A DNA stretch of 64,000 nucleotides. It comes from Vibrio jasicida CAIM 1864 = LMG 25398. Its GTDB lineage: Bacteria > Pseudomonadota > Gammaproteobacteria > Enterobacterales > Vibrionaceae. Numbering within the stretch: position 1 is the stretch's first letter; the number at the start of each line of letters is the position of its first letter. The notes beneath the pieces are model-generated. The model was not told the DNA's origin. It saw nothing but the letters and a program-made list of their open reading frames with translations, and made no database searches. This document shows positions 33,157-43,274 of this stretch, one piece after another. The translations under genes and the position numbers were made by a program. Location: the NCBI RefSeq assembly GCF_000400365.1, contig NZ_BAOG01000030.1, positions 20,004 through 84,003 of the forward strand. Reading direction: 5' to 3'.

Positions 33157-35277
33157 GTGAAACCAATCGTAATCAAGCGTGACGGCTCAAGAGCTCCGTT
33201 CAACAGGGATCGTATTCAAGCAGCAGTAGAAGCTGCAGCGGAAAACAAAGACAAAGATGTCGCCATTTATGCACTAAATGTTGCTCTGGCAGTTGAGTTA
33301 CAGCTTCAGGATCACGATGAAGTTCACATTCATGAGATTCAAGACTTAGTCGAAAATGAACTCATGCAAGGTCCTTACAAAGCCCTAGCTCGTTCTTACA
33401 TTGAATACCGCCACGATCGCGACATCGCTCGTGAGAAGCAAAGTGCACTAACTCGCGAAATCGAAGGTCTAATTGAAGAAAGCAACCTAGATCTAATCAA
33501 CGAGAACGCGAACAAAGACGGTAAAGTGATTCCGACTCAACGTGACTTGTTGGCTGGTATCGTAGCGAAACACTACGCGAAGACACACATCCTTCCACGC
33601 GATGTGGTTCAAGCGCACGAAGTAGGTGATATTCACTACCACGATTTGGATTACGCTCCGTTCTTCCCAATGTTTAACTGTATGCTTATCGATCTTAAAG
33701 GCATGCTAACGCACGGCTTTAAAATGGGTAACGCTGAGATTGATACTCCTAAATCAATTTCGACTGCAACAGCAGTAACGGCACAGATCATTGCTCAAGT
33801 AGCGAGCCACATATACGGTGGTACAACCATCAACCGTATTGATGAAGTACTAGAACCGTACGTAATGACAAGCTACGAGAAACACCTAGAGATCGCAAAA
33901 GAGTGGAACATTGCTGAGCCAGAAGAGTTCGCAAAATCACGCACTGAGAAAGAGTGTTACGACGCGTTCCAATCTCTAGAATACGAAGTAAACACGCTAC
34001 ACACGGCGAACGGGCAAACCCCATTCGTTACGTTCGGTTTTGGTCTTGGTACAAGTTGGGCATCACGCCTGATCCAGAAGTCTATTCTGAAGAACCGTAT
34101 TGCAGGTCTAGGTAAGAACCGTAAAACAGCGGTATTCCCTAAACTGGTATTCGGCATCAAAGATGGCTTGAACCACAAATCAGAAGATCCAAACTACGAC
34201 ATCAAGCAACTTGCGCTTGAGTGTGCGTCCAAGCGTATGTACCCAGACATCCTTAACTACGACAAAGTAGTAGAAGTAACGGGTTCATTCAAAACGCCAA
34301 TGGGTTGTCGTAGCTTCCTTGGTACTTACGAAGAAAACGGCGAGCTGATTCACGAAGGTCGTAACAACCTTGGCGTAGTAAGTTTGAACCTTCCTCGTAT
34401 CGCTATCCGTGCAAACGGCAGTGAAGCGAAGTTTTACGAGCTTCTAAACGATCGCCTACGTCTTGCTCGTAAAGCACTAGAAACACGTATTTCTCGTCTA
34501 GAAAACGTGAAAGCACGTGTTGCTCCGATCCTTTACATGGAAGGCGCATGTGGTGTCCGTCTGAAAGCGGACGACTCAATCGCAGATATCTTCAAGAACG
34601 GTCGTGCGTCGATTTCTCTTGGTTACATCGGTGTACACGAGACAATCAACGCGCTATTCGGTACAGAAGCGCACGTTTACGACGACGCTGTTCTACGCGA
34701 AAAAGCAGTAGCTATCATTAAGCACTTGAAAGACACAGTAAACGGCTGGGCAGAAGATACCGGTTACGGTTTCAGCCTATACGCAACGCCAAGTGAAAAC
34801 CTATGTAGCCGTTTCTGCCGTATCGATGCGAAAGAGTTTGGCGTAATCAAAGGTGTAACGGACAAGGGTTACTACACTAACAGCTTCCACCTAGATGTTG
34901 AAAAAACAGTAAACCCATACGACAAGATCGACTTTGAGATGCCTTACCCAGAAATCTCAAGCGGCGGCTTTATCTGTTACGGCGAGTTCCCGAACATGCA
35001 ACGTAACGTTGAAGCGCTAGAAAACGTATGGGATTACAGTTACACCCGCGTACCTTACTACGGTACGAACACACCAATTGATGAGTGTTACGAGTGTGGT
35101 TACAACGGTGAGTTTGACTGTACAAGTAAAGGCTTCACTTGCCCAAGCTGTGGCAACCATGACTCAACCAAAGTGTCAGTAACACGTCGTGTTTGTGGCT
35201 ACTTAGGCAGCCCAGATGCACGTCCGTTTAACTTCGGTAAGCAAGAAGAAGTGAAGCGTCGAGTTAAGCACCTGTAA
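33157..35277 (+). CDS. nrdD: Anaerobic ribonucleoside-triphosphate reductase
   Basis: Glycyl-radical enzyme of 706 residues that makes dNTPs without oxygen. The N-terminal ATP-cone (IKRDGSRAPFNRDRI) is the allosteric site. The zinc-binding motif DECYECGYNGEFDCTSKGFTCPSCG has four Cys near residues 645-668, and the radical loop RVCGYLGSPDARPF near 680 carries the Gly. GTG is the start, with AAGGAG 6 bases before it. Upstream lie an FNR box and two NrdR boxes. nrdG follows after a hairpin. Confidence 0.97.
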   Translation: MKPIVIKRDGSRAPFNRDRIQAAVEAAAENKDKDVAIYALNVALAVELQLQDHDEVHIHEIQDLVENELMQGPYKALARSYIEYRHDRDIAREKQSALTREIEGLIEESNLDLINENANKDGKVIPTQRDLLAGIVAKHYAKTHILPRDVVQAHEVGDIHYHDLDYAPFFPMFNCMLIDLKGMLTHGFKMGNAEIDTPKSISTATAVTAQIIAQVASHIYGGTTINRIDEVLEPYVMTSYEKHLEIAKEWNIAEPEEFAKSRTEKECYDAFQSLEYEVNTLHTANGQTPFVTFGFGLGTSWASRLIQKSILKNRIAGLGKNRKTAVFPKLVFGIKDGLNHKSEDPNYDIKQLALECASKRMYPDILNYDKVVEVTGSFKTPMGCRSFLGTYEENGELIHEGRNNLGVVSLNLPRIAIRANGSEAKFYELLNDRLRLARKALETRISRLENVKARVAPILYMEGACGVRLKADDSIADIFKNGRASISLGYIGVHETINALFGTEAHVYDDAVLREKAVAIIKHLKDTVNGWAEDTGYGFSLYATPSENLCSRFCRIDAKEFGVIKGVTDKGYYTNSFHLDVEKTVNPYDKIDFEMPYPEISSGGFICYGEFPNMQRNVEALENVWDYSYTRVPYYGTNTPIDECYECGYNGEFDCTSKGFTCPSCGNHDSTKVSVTRRVCGYLGSPDARPFNFGKQEEVKRRVKHL

Positions 35278-35304
35278 GGTTCACTTAAGCTCAAACCCAA
35301 TAAT

Positions 35305-35337
35305 GAAAATCAACCTGTCGTGGGTTGATTTTCTTTT
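35305..35337 (+). terminator. Hairpin between nrdD and nrdG
   Basis: GAAAATCAACC, 7-base loop, GGTTGATTTTC, then TTTT. It probably makes nrdG a partial read-through product, in keeping with the lower need for the activase. Confidence 0.75.
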
Positions 35338-35362
35338 CTAGCCAGCAAAACAAGGCACGATT

Positions 35363-35836
35363 ATGAACTACCACCAATATTATCCAATTGACGTTGTTAA
35401 CGGACCAGGTACACGCTGCACGCTATTTGTGTCTGGCTGTGTACACCAGTGCCGCGGCTGTTATAACCAGTCGACGCAACGCTTGGACTCTGGTGTGTTT
35501 TTCACGCAAGAAGCGGAAGACAAAATCATTGCAGACCTAAACGACACACGCATCAAACGCCGTGGTTTATCTCTGTCTGGTGGTGATCCTTTGCATCCAG
35601 CGAACGTGCCGCACATTCTTAAGCTTGTAAAACGCGTAAGAGAAGAGTGCCCAGGCAAAGATATTTGGATTTGGACAGGTTACACGCTTGAAGAACTAGA
35701 CGATGCACAGCGCGAAGTGACTCAGTACATCGACACATTAATCGATGGCAAATACGAGCAAGATAAACGAGACCTCAATCTAGAATGGCGAGGCAGCTCG
35801 AATCAAATTATCCACCGATTCACTGAGCTTTTTTAA
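35363..35836 (+). CDS. nrdG: Anaerobic ribonucleotide reductase-activating protein
   Basis: Radical-SAM activase of 157 residues that places the glycyl radical on NrdD. The iron-sulfur motif is CVHQCRGC (CxxxCxxC) near residues 26-33, followed by GLSLSGGDPLHP for SAM binding. The length is that of the family. The gene lies 85 bases after nrdD, behind a terminator-like hairpin, and is closed by a strong bidirectional terminator. Confidence 0.96.
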   Translation: MNYHQYYPIDVVNGPGTRCTLFVSGCVHQCRGCYNQSTQRLDSGVFFTQEAEDKIIADLNDTRIKRRGLSLSGGDPLHPANVPHILKLVKRVREECPGKDIWIWTGYTLEELDDAQREVTQYIDTLIDGKYEQDKRDLNLEWRGSSNQIIHRFTELF

Positions 35837-35864
35837 GCGTTGAAACACAAGAAAGCTAAATATG

Positions 35865-35901
35865 AAAAGGGCACATTCGTATAATTCGGATGTGCCCTTT
35901 T
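35865..35901. terminator. Bidirectional terminator after nrdG
   Basis: AAAAGGGCACATTCG and the complementary CGGATGTGCCCTTTT (one mismatch) around TATAATT. T-runs exist on both strands, and it serves nrdG and the MATE gene. Confidence 0.85.
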
Positions 35902-35976
35902 GGTGTGAGTTCTTTTAAAGCTTTGCTCGATAGATGAGTCGCGCTGTTGTGATCTTACTATAGCACAATACTTCAG

Positions 35977-37362
35977 TTACGCTGTCACAGTTGAATCATC
36001 ATCAACCATGTTGTTAATCCATCGCTTAGACTGAATTCGGTGAGTTGTTAGAATGCCTTTTACCAATTCTTCGACCAGTAGAGACATCAGCACCCAATGC
36101 AGTGGTAAACCTAACACCATTCCAGTGTAGTAGGTAAGCGGAATACCAATCGCCCATTGACCAAACGTGTCGATGAAAATGCTATAGCGAATATCAGCAC
36201 CACTCTTTAATACGCCCCCAATACCAACCATGTTAAACACACGCAGTATCATGCCTAGCGCAAGTACTAAACATACATTCAGCGCCATTTGTGTGTCTGT
36301 GAGCGGGCTCATTTCCAGTAAATTCAATATTAAAGGCGAGCTAACCCACACAGCAAAAAACAACACAGTTGCGAGCACGGCGCTGGTTAAGACATACCAC
36401 CAAGCGGTCTTCTCAACACGGTCATATTGCTGAGCGCCAATGTCATTCCCAAGCAACACAGACGCGGCAACAGCGAATCCCATAAAGGTTGAAATCAATA
36501 CGCCTTCAATCGGCGATAGGAAAGAGATAATTGCCAGTTCGGTTACGCCTAATTGACCGTAAATGATGCTGTAGATAATCAGGCCGCCGGTCCACAACGC
36601 ATCGTGGATCAGCATTGGCATAGAGACTTTGAAATATTTGTTCCGATACTTCTTTATTGTACCTTCACGCCAATCTGCACGGGTAGGGAGCAGATACGCG
36701 TATCGACGACAGAAGAAATAAACCAGAATCGCCGTTTGAAAGAATCGAGAAATCAAAGTCCCCACAGCCGCGCCAAACACGCCCCATTGTGGAAAACCAA
36801 GTAAACCAAAGATCAAAACTGCATTGAGGAAGATGTTTACAACAATAGCAGCAATACTGACGTAAGTCGGCATCTTAGCTTCACCGACTGATCTCAACAC
36901 CGATTCAATGGGAACAACGACAGCCGTGCCAATCAAACTCAATCCAGTTACCACCAAGTATTCCCTCGCGTACCCAACATACTCGGGGTCGTCCGCCATA
37001 AAAGAGACAATCTCTTTGTCGTAAACCACATACAACAAGATAAACGGCAAGGTCACGACCAACGAAATAAACCAAGATTGAGCGAGTGTTCGTCTTATTC
37101 CGGCAAGGTTCCCCGAACCATAATATTGAGAGGCTAAAACCGTTACAGCCCCACACAAACCAAACACCACAGCAAGGTTAAAGAAAAAGATTCGGTTACC
37201 GACACCCACCGCAGCGGTAGCGGACTCACCAAGTTGACTAACCATGAAGATATCCACGGCTCCGAGCAACGAAAACAGCATAGATTGGAGCGAGACAGGA
37301 ACGCCAATCGCAACCAGTTTTTTCCAAAATGCTTTGTCTATGTATTGACGTGTTAAGAGCAT
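35977..37362 (-). CDS. MATE family efflux transporter
   Basis: A 461-residue membrane protein with twelve hydrophobic helices in two homologous halves. Markers are PVSLQSMLFSLLGAVDIFMVSQLGESATAAVGVGNRIFFF in the first half and the Ala/Gly-rich AVAASVLLGNDIGA in the second. MATE pumps export cationic drugs or metabolites with H+ or Na+. It diverges from an AraC/cupin regulator (37515) across 152 bases, and that regulator is the natural controller (inferred). The stop lies near the nrdG terminator. Confidence 0.92.
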   Translation of the reverse strand: MLLTRQYIDKAFWKKLVAIGVPVSLQSMLFSLLGAVDIFMVSQLGESATAAVGVGNRIFFFNLAVVFGLCGAVTVLASQYYGSGNLAGIRRTLAQSWFISLVVTLPFILLYVVYDKEIVSFMADDPEYVGYAREYLVVTGLSLIGTAVVVPIESVLRSVGEAKMPTYVSIAAIVVNIFLNAVLIFGLLGFPQWGVFGAAVGTLISRFFQTAILVYFFCRRYAYLLPTRADWREGTIKKYRNKYFKVSMPMLIHDALWTGGLIIYSIIYGQLGVTELAIISFLSPIEGVLISTFMGFAVAASVLLGNDIGAQQYDRVEKTAWWYVLTSAVLATVLFFAVWVSSPLILNLLEMSPLTDTQMALNVCLVLALGMILRVFNMVGIGGVLKSGADIRYSIFIDTFGQWAIGIPLTYYTGMVLGLPLHWVLMSLLVEELVKGILTTHRIQSKRWINNMVDDDSTVTA

Positions 37363-37514
37363 CGCATTTCTCCTCTAAGAATAATGCGAGTAGTTTATCC
37401 ACATGATTTAGCGGTGTATTTTTCAAAGACATCCAATAGTTTTGCGAAACTATCCAGTCTCTGTGGGAGTTACTCTAACTTCGAGACGAAAGTACCTTAG
37501 TGAGTCGATGAATC

Positions 37515-38372
37515 ATGGAAGAAAAACAAGAACGCTACACCATTTCAGATAAAACCTATCAAGAATTCATCGATCATACCCGTGTACTTGCGCTTGAAGA
37601 ACGCGGTATTGTCCAATGTGGAATCGCTACTTGCCGAGATTTTTTTTCCGTTTATCGCAAAAACCAAAAAAAGCACATGTTGTTATACACCGTCCGTGGA
37701 AGAGGTTGGCTAGAGAGCGGGGCATGTCGATATGAGTTAGAACCGGGGTCATTAGTAATTGTTCCAGCTGGAACGGAAAATGGATTTGGGATGGAAGATG
37801 AAACATGGCAAATCGCTTGGGTTTTCCTTTCACAAGATAAAGAATGGCCAATGGTTAATGAAGAGATCGAATACCAACTGACCCCTGCACCAGAAGTGCT
37901 GTATTCCTGCATTCAAACGCTACTGCGCAGTATCAACTTGCCTATTGACTACGGAGGTGAGGTAGGAGCTCACAGTGTTGCTCAATTAGAGCTTATGCTA
38001 AATATGCCACACTCAGATTCCCTTTCGCGTAATCAATTAAAACTACGACGTGTGTTCGATCTAGTGCAACGGCAACTTCATAAAGATTGGACAGTTGAAC
38101 AACTCGCAGCGTTATATCCTTGTTCTGAGCCGCACCTTCATCGTTTAACTCAGCAACAATTTGGAAGAAGTCCGATAGCACATCTCACACGCATGCGGAT
38201 GGAATATGCAGCTCGATTGTTGCGTTCGACAGAATGGTCAATTCAACACATTGGCGAAATCGTGGGGTATCCTACTAGTGCGAACTTCAGTACCCGTTTT
38301 AAAGCCTGGTCGAGCATGACCCCACGTGAATTTAGAAAGAATGGTAAACTTGACTCAAACTCGGATGAGTGA
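37515..38372 (+). CDS. AraC family regulator with cupin sensor domain
   Basis: A 285-residue regulator. The N-terminal cupin half has LLYTVRGRGWLESGACRYELEPGSLVIVPAG (metal-free cupin signature), and the C-terminal half is an AraC domain with WTVEQLAALYPCSEPHLHRL and IGEIVGYPTSANFSTRFKAW. Such proteins sense small ligands such as sugars. It diverges from the MATE gene, which supports control of the pump. The ATG at 37515 has only a weak upstream ribosome-binding site. Confidence 0.88.
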   Translation: MEEKQERYTISDKTYQEFIDHTRVLALEERGIVQCGIATCRDFFSVYRKNQKKHMLLYTVRGRGWLESGACRYELEPGSLVIVPAGTENGFGMEDETWQIAWVFLSQDKEWPMVNEEIEYQLTPAPEVLYSCIQTLLRSINLPIDYGGEVGAHSVAQLELMLNMPHSDSLSRNQLKLRRVFDLVQRQLHKDWTVEQLAALYPCSEPHLHRLTQQQFGRSPIAHLTRMRMEYAARLLRSTEWSIQHIGEIVGYPTSANFSTRFKAWSSMTPREFRKNGKLDSNSDE

Positions 38373-38527
38373 ATCGTTCTTTTTATAACCGATTGAGATC
38401 ATAAAACGCGTTCGTTCCCAGTATTTTGTCCTCTAATTGATGAAATCCGTTAAAAATCCTTTCGCCATTTTTAACGAAAGTGTTACCGTGAGGTTCGATA
38501 CTTGAATTTCAAAGGGTTATGACTTTC

Positions 38528-39715
38528 ATGCTTTCTAATCTACCAACTCCTGTATTAGATCCTATTTTATCTCTTTCCGTCGCATACCGCGGCGATGAAC
38601 GCCCTAACAAGGTTGACCTTGGTATTGGCGTATACAAAAACAGCGCTGGCGAAACACCAATCATGAAAGCCATTCAAATGGCACAAGAAGTGGTCGTTGA
38701 GAACCAAAAGACTAAGTCTTATGTTGGTCTTGCAGGCTGTGAAGAATTCAACCAAAGCATGATCGACCTCCTTCTAACGGGAACATCAGCCACAGATCGC
38801 GTTGCTGCTATTCAAACGCCTGGAGCAAGTGGTGCATTGCGTATGCTGGGTGACCTAATGAAGGTCGCACAACCAGATACGACGGTTTGGATTTCAAACC
38901 CTAGCTACGTAAATCACAAACCAGTGATGGAAGCGGCTGGGCTGAAAGTTAAGTTCTACCATTACTTCTCTCCAGAAACCAAGCAAGTCGATACAGCAAA
39001 AATGCTCGAAGACCTTTCTAAAGCTGGTCCTTCTGATGTAGTACTTCTGCATGGTTGTTGCCACAACCCAACGGGTGCAGATATTGATTTTTCAGCGTGG
39101 CAGACAATCACTGAGCTTTCTCAAAAAAATGGTTTTACGCCATTCGTAGATATTGCTTACCAAGGTTTTGGTGACGGCTTAGAAGAAGACGCAAAAGGTC
39201 TTCGCTTTATGGCTGACAACGTTGAAGAAATGCTGATCACGACTTCTTGTTCTAAAAACTTTGGTTTGTACCGTGAACGTACCGGTGCAGCGATTGTGAT
39301 CGGCAAGAATGCAAAAGATGTGGCGAATGCGAAAGGTAAACTGCTTACGCTAGCACGTTCAACATACACTATGCCGCCAGATCACGGCGCAGCATTAGTA
39401 AAAACTATTCTTCAAGATGCAAGCCTCACTTCCGTTTGGAAACAAGAATTGAACGAAATGCAGCAGCGCTTGTTGAATCTTCGTCAAACTTTGTGTAACG
39501 AATTGAGAAACAACCATAATACAGATCAATTTGATTTCATTGAGAGTCACAAAGGCATGTTTACTGTGCTAGGCTTTAGTGAAAACCAAATGGCGCAACT
39601 GCGTGAAGATTATGGCATTTATGGTGTCGGTGATGGTCGTATCAACATCGCGGGTTTAACCGAAACTCATATTCCTTACGTTGCTGACGCGATCCAAAAA
39701 ATATCTCAACGTTAA
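38528..39715 (+). CDS. Aromatic/aspartate aminotransferase family enzyme
   Basis: PLP enzyme of 395 residues, fold type I. Substrate and cofactor motifs are LGIGVYKNSAGETPIM, the Asn-Pro-Thr in LLHGCCHNPTGADID, Asp in TPFVDIAYQGFGDG and the Schiff-base Lys in TTSCSKNFGLYRERTG, near residue 245. A conserved Arg near the end (GRINIAG) binds the substrate carboxylate. This is the family of aspartate and tyrosine aminotransferases (AspC/TyrB); I cannot tell which. An ATG at 38519 is also possible, but the AAAGGG ribosome-binding site fits 38528 better. The zinc-protease-like gene follows 12 bases after the stop. Confidence 0.93.
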   Translation: MLSNLPTPVLDPILSLSVAYRGDERPNKVDLGIGVYKNSAGETPIMKAIQMAQEVVVENQKTKSYVGLAGCEEFNQSMIDLLLTGTSATDRVAAIQTPGASGALRMLGDLMKVAQPDTTVWISNPSYVNHKPVMEAAGLKVKFYHYFSPETKQVDTAKMLEDLSKAGPSDVVLLHGCCHNPTGADIDFSAWQTITELSQKNGFTPFVDIAYQGFGDGLEEDAKGLRFMADNVEEMLITTSCSKNFGLYRERTGAAIVIGKNAKDVANAKGKLLTLARSTYTMPPDHGAALVKTILQDASLTSVWKQELNEMQQRLLNLRQTLCNELRNNHNTDQFDFIESHKGMFTVLGFSENQMAQLREDYGIYGVGDGRINIAGLTETHIPYVADAIQKISQR

Positions 39716-39727
39716 TTGGGAGAGTTA

Positions 39728-40405
39728 ATGAAGAACTGGAAACTGATTCTGCCGCTAATGATGAGCGGCGGTCTTATTGCTTGTACGTCGACACCGACGA
39801 CCACTGAGCCTGTTGAGCCAGAAAAACCAGTCGTGGAGCAGCCGGTAGAAAAACCGGATGTAAAACCAGAAGTAGACCCAAAACCCGAGGTGAAGCCGGA
39901 ACAAAAACCGGAAACTAAGCTCGAGAAGAAACCCGATCCTAAACCGGCAAAACCACCGCAGGCAAAGAAAACACCTGATGGCATGTTGATCCTTGGTTCG
40001 GAAGAGTGGGTTTATGTACCAGACATTGACCAAACATTTAAAGGTCGCGTCGATACCGGTGCAACCACATCATCAATCAGCGCGACAGAAATAGTGCCGT
40101 TTGAACGAGATGGTAAAGACTGGGTTAAGTTCAAAATCGATATTAATGGTAAAGCGAGCAAAGAGTTCAAGTTACCTGTTGAACGTTGGGCAAAAGTTCG
40201 TCAATCCTCTTCAGAAGAAGTAGATAAGCGCGCTGTTGTTGTAGCTTACATTCAAGTTGGTGACCTAAAAGAGAAAACGGAATTCACACTGGCTGAGCGA
40301 GGCCACATGAATTTCCCAATCCTACTTGGTCGAAGCTTCTTCCGCGACGTTGCTGTTGTAGACGTATCTAAGAAGTATGTTCAAAACAAGCCAAGCGGCA
40401 AGTAA
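39728..40405 (+). CDS. Retropepsin-like lipoprotein (ATP-dependent zinc protease family)
   Basis: A 225-residue lipoprotein: LILPLMMSGGLIAC gives the lipobox. A Pro/Lys/Glu-rich linker (residues 25-80: EKPDVKPEV..., repeated KP/EP units) spans the cell wall or periplasm. The C-terminal domain is of the DUF785/RimK-linked type with the aspartic-protease-like motif RVDTGATTSSI, here single as in dimeric retropepsins. The family was first named ATP-dependent zinc protease, but the fold is pepsin-like. The start at 39728 has GGGAGAG upstream. The gene follows the aminotransferase and ends at a strong terminator. Confidence 0.85.
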   Translation: MKNWKLILPLMMSGGLIACTSTPTTTEPVEPEKPVVEQPVEKPDVKPEVDPKPEVKPEQKPETKLEKKPDPKPAKPPQAKKTPDGMLILGSEEWVYVPDIDQTFKGRVDTGATTSSISATEIVPFERDGKDWVKFKIDINGKASKEFKLPVERWAKVRQSSSEEVDKRAVVVAYIQVGDLKEKTEFTLAERGHMNFPILLGRSFFRDVAVVDVSKKYVQNKPSGK

Positions 40406-40429
40406 ATCTCTGCTTCACGTAGTAAGCAA

Positions 40430-40459
40430 AAAAAAGCCTCTCATTCGAGAGGTTTTTTT
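40430..40459. terminator. Bidirectional terminator
   Basis: AAAAAGCCTCTC, loop ATTC, GAGAGGTTTTTTT between convergent genes; both strands have T-runs. Confidence 0.88.
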
Positions 40460-40500
40460 ACATAATATCAATATGTTACTGAACTTTAATATCGAACAAC

Positions 40501-41031
40501 TTAGTAGGCAAAGCGTGCTGATAAAACAAGCTGTTGGCCGTAAGTACCGTTATTTTTTAAATCCGCACCCAACGACAGTTGTTGCGTAGAGTGAAAGCGT
40601 GCACCTAGGTTATAGATAGTCTTAGAGTCATCGTTGTCAATCAGTTGGCCAATACGACCATGTAGTTCAATGTTCTGCATAAACCAGACTCGAGTGCCGA
40701 TGTTTACTTCTGTTTTCCACTCATCACCGTCGCCATTGTCTTGTTTGATGTTGTGAACCAACATTTGACCATAAATATCAGCAAATTGGCCTGCAGGACC
40801 ATTGAAGCCAATACCGCCTGCAACATCCCAATCACCACTGAATTCACTATCAGCACGTCCAATAAAATGCGTATTTTCAGTAAAGTAGGTTGTGACTTCC
40901 CCACCAAACGTACCTGGGCTGGTACCCATGCGGAATTCCATTGTGTTGTAGTTGAAATTGTTTGCGTGAGCAGAAAGTGGCAAAACAGCGCACAAACCAA
41001 AGGCAGCAACCTTTAGAGCTTTACCTAGCAT
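40501..41031 (-). CDS. Small outer-membrane beta-barrel protein
   Basis: A 176-residue protein with a signal peptide (KALKVAAFGLCAVLPLSAHA). The mature part alternates polar and hydrophobic residues in about eight strands, with Gly and Tyr/Phe at turns, and ends in the aromatic LVLSARFAY as outer-membrane barrels do. The size matches an eight-strand barrel. The start at 41031 (MLGKALK) is chosen because CGGAGACACC precedes it; the longer frame to 41109 has no signal-like start. I know no specific role. Confidence 0.8.
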   Translation of the reverse strand: MLGKALKVAAFGLCAVLPLSAHANNFNYNTMEFRMGTSPGTFGGEVTTYFTENTHFIGRADSEFSGDWDVAGGIGFNGPAGQFADIYGQMLVHNIKQDNGDGDEWKTEVNIGTRVWFMQNIELHGRIGQLIDNDDSKTIYNLGARFHSTQQLSLGADLKNNGTYGQQLVLSARFAY

Positions 41032-41197
41032 GGGTGTCTCCGGGCAAGAAAAATAATACGAACGAAAAAAAGGTCTGCAAAATGCAGACCAATATTTACA
41101 AAATATCATTTCAGGTGTTTCCCGTCACCTTAAACACTAGGACAGAGTGCTTATGATCATAGTGATGACGCCCAATTAAGCGGCAAGAGAGCAGTGC

Positions 41198-41569
41198 TTA
41201 CATCACCACTAAGTGTTCAACTTCGATCTCTGGCTTACTACCGCCTTCAAATTCACCAAATAGACGAACTTTTGTAGTCTGGTCAATTGGTGTCGCTAGA
41301 CGGATGTCGTCGTCCAACTCAACCATGATCTCGCCAGAGCCATCGCTAAAGATAAACTGGTCTGAGCGTGTTTGACGAAGTAGGTTGCCTTCTACGACCA
41401 CGTCTTTCTCAGTGAACATGCTTGAGTCTTTAATCAATGCATCGACTTTTTCAATCGTTACAGGACCATTAAATTGAATGCTTGATTGACCGTGGTTGTG
41501 GTCTTTAGCCATTGCAACAGTAGGAGCGATAGCAAGTGCAGCGATAGTAGCGATAACAGTGTTTTTCAT
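41198..41569 (-). CDS. YgiW/YdeI-type stress tolerance protein (OB fold)
   Basis: A 123-residue periplasmic protein with a signal peptide (ATIAALAIAPTVAMA). The mature protein is a BOF (bacterial OB-fold) domain: SIQFNGPVTIEKVDALI, VVVEGNLLRQTRSDQFIFSDGSGEIMVELD, TKVRLFGEFEGG. E. coli YgiW and YdeI help against peroxide, cadmium and antimicrobial peptides. The His-rich DHNHGQ just after the signal may bind metal. It is monocistronic and diverges from cobyric acid synthase. Confidence 0.9.
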   Translation of the reverse strand: MKNTVIATIAALAIAPTVAMAKDHNHGQSSIQFNGPVTIEKVDALIKDSSMFTEKDVVVEGNLLRQTRSDQFIFSDGSGEIMVELDDDIRLATPIDQTTKVRLFGEFEGGSKPEIEVEHLVVM

Positions 41570-41732
41570 AATTTGGTTTCTCTATTAAAGTGTTCGTTTT
41601 GATGGTGCTATTAAAACAAACCTTATTTGAACCATTACTGATTCGAACATTCATATTCGATTCATTTTCTTGAGTCCTATGCTGAGATAACGTTATGATT
41701 GTTCACCTTCTTTTTTCTCTTAATAAACGTTC

Positions 41733-43184
41733 ATGAAATCACCAATCCCTTCATTAATGGTTCAAGGTACAACTTCAGATGCCGGAAAAAGCGTCCTTGT
41801 GGCAGGTTTATGCCGTGTATTAGCTCGTAGAGGGATAAAAGTTGCCCCGTTTAAGCCGCAGAACATGGCTTTAAACAGCGCAGTAACGAAAGATGGCGGT
41901 GAGATTGGACGTGCTCAAGCCGTTCAAGCGCAAGCCTGCAACGTCGAGCCTACCGTTCATATGAACCCTGTGTTGATTAAGCCAAACAGTGATACGGGCG
42001 CTCAAATTATCTTACAAGGTAAAGCATTGTCCAATATGGACGCTGTCGGCTTTCACGATTACAAAAAAGTCGCAATGGGCACGGTATTAGACTCTTTCTC
42101 TAAACTGATCGAAGAATTCGAATCCGTAATGATTGAAGGCGCTGGCAGTCCAGCAGAAATCAACTTAAGAGAAAATGATATCGCCAACATGGGATTTGCC
42201 GAGGAAGCAGACGTTCCCGTCATTATTATTGCAGATATCGATCGCGGTGGCGTGTTTGCCCATCTTTACGGGACACTAGCGTTGCTATCCGAATCTGAAC
42301 AAGCGCGCGTTAAAGGTTTCGTAATTAATCGCTTCCGTGGCGACATCAGCTTGCTTGAATCTGGTCTTGATTGGCTAGAAGAGAAAACGGGCAAGCCTGT
42401 GCTCGGTGTATTGCCGTATCTTCACGGATTAAACCTCGAAGCAGAAGATGCCATTACGGCGCAGCAAGAGCTGTCTTCACAAGTGAAACTCAATGTTGTG
42501 GTACCAGTTTTAACGCGCATTAGTAACCATACTGATTTTGATGTGTTGCGTCTAAATCCAGACATTAACCTTCGCTACGTTGGCAAAGGTGAGAAGATCG
42601 ATAAAGCCGATCTCGTTATCTTGCCGGGTACTAAATCAGTCCGAGACGATTTGGATTATCTACGTAGCCAAGGGTGGGACAAAGACATTCAACGCCACAT
42701 TCGCTTGGGCGGCAAAGTCATTGGCATCTGTGGCGGCTACCAGATGCTTGGCAACGTAATTGATGACCCAAATGGCGTAGAGGGCCGGCCTGGTCGTAGT
42801 GAAGGCCTTGGTTTGTTAGACATCACCACAACTCTAACCGATAGCAAACAGCTTACAAACACACGAGCAGAGCTTTCTCTTAACGGTAAAAAAGCTAATG
42901 TGAAAGGTTATGAAATCCATGTGGGAAGAAGTGAAGTGCAGGGCGCTCAACCTATCAAGTTAAATTCTGGCGAAGCAGAAGGCGCGCTTAGTGAATGTGG
43001 CCAAATCATGGGAACCTACCTACACGGGTTCTTCGATGAGGCAGATGTCTTGAGCCTTGTTTCAGAATGGGTAAACGGCACTCAAATCAAACAACAAGAC
43101 TTTGAACAGCTCAAAGAACAGGGCATTAATCGAATTGCAGATGCGATAGAACAACATATGAATCTTGACTTTCTGTTCAAATAA
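41733..43184 (+). CDS. cobQ: Cobyric acid synthase
   Basis: ATP-dependent amidase of 483 residues that turns adenosyl-cobyrinic acid a,c-diamide into cobyric acid in B12 synthesis. The synthetase part shows [20 protein letters not shown] (P-loop-like), [12 protein letters not shown] and [13 protein letters not shown]. The glutaminase part has the nucleophile Cys in [11 protein letters not shown], near residue 332, and the His in GTYLHGFFD. The S. enterica name is CbiP. No cobalamin riboswitch is visible in the 160 bases upstream, and no other cob gene is in the window. modABC follows after 90 bases. Confidence 0.95.
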   Translation: MKSPIPSLMVQGTTSDAGKSVLVAGLCRVLARRGIKVAPFKPQNMALNSAVTKDGGEIGRAQAVQAQACNVEPTVHMNPVLIKPNSDTGAQIILQGKALSNMDAVGFHDYKKVAMGTVLDSFSKLIEEFESVMIEGAGSPAEINLRENDIANMGFAEEADVPVIIIADIDRGGVFAHLYGTLALLSESEQARVKGFVINRFRGDISLLESGLDWLEEKTGKPVLGVLPYLHGLNLEAEDAITAQQELSSQVKLNVVVPVLTRISNHTDFDVLRLNPDINLRYVGKGEKIDKADLVILPGTKSVRDDLDYLRSQGWDKDIQRHIRLGGKVIGICGGYQMLGNVIDDPNGVEGRPGRSEGLGLLDITTTLTDSKQLTNTRAELSLNGKKANVKGYEIHVGRSEVQGAQPIKLNSGEAEGALSECGQIMGTYLHGFFDEADVLSLVSEWVNGTQIKQQDFEQLKEQGINRIADAIEQHMNLDFLFK

Positions 43185-43274
43185 AACCAGTTTTTAACTG
43201 TCTGAAGCATAAATAAAAGTGGAGATTGCTTTCCACTCATTCATCTTCTGCCTGTCTAGCACCGGAGTGTTTTT

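Noticed and set aside
41570..41732. Cobalamin riboswitch before cobyric acid synthase
   Set aside because: No B12-box-like sequence and too little space for the fold; only A+T-rich promoter-like DNA is seen.
43185..43274. Moco riboswitch or ModE operator before modABC
   Set aside because: Only 90 bases; a short GTGGA...TCCAC hairpin is present, but no match to a known motif could be supported.
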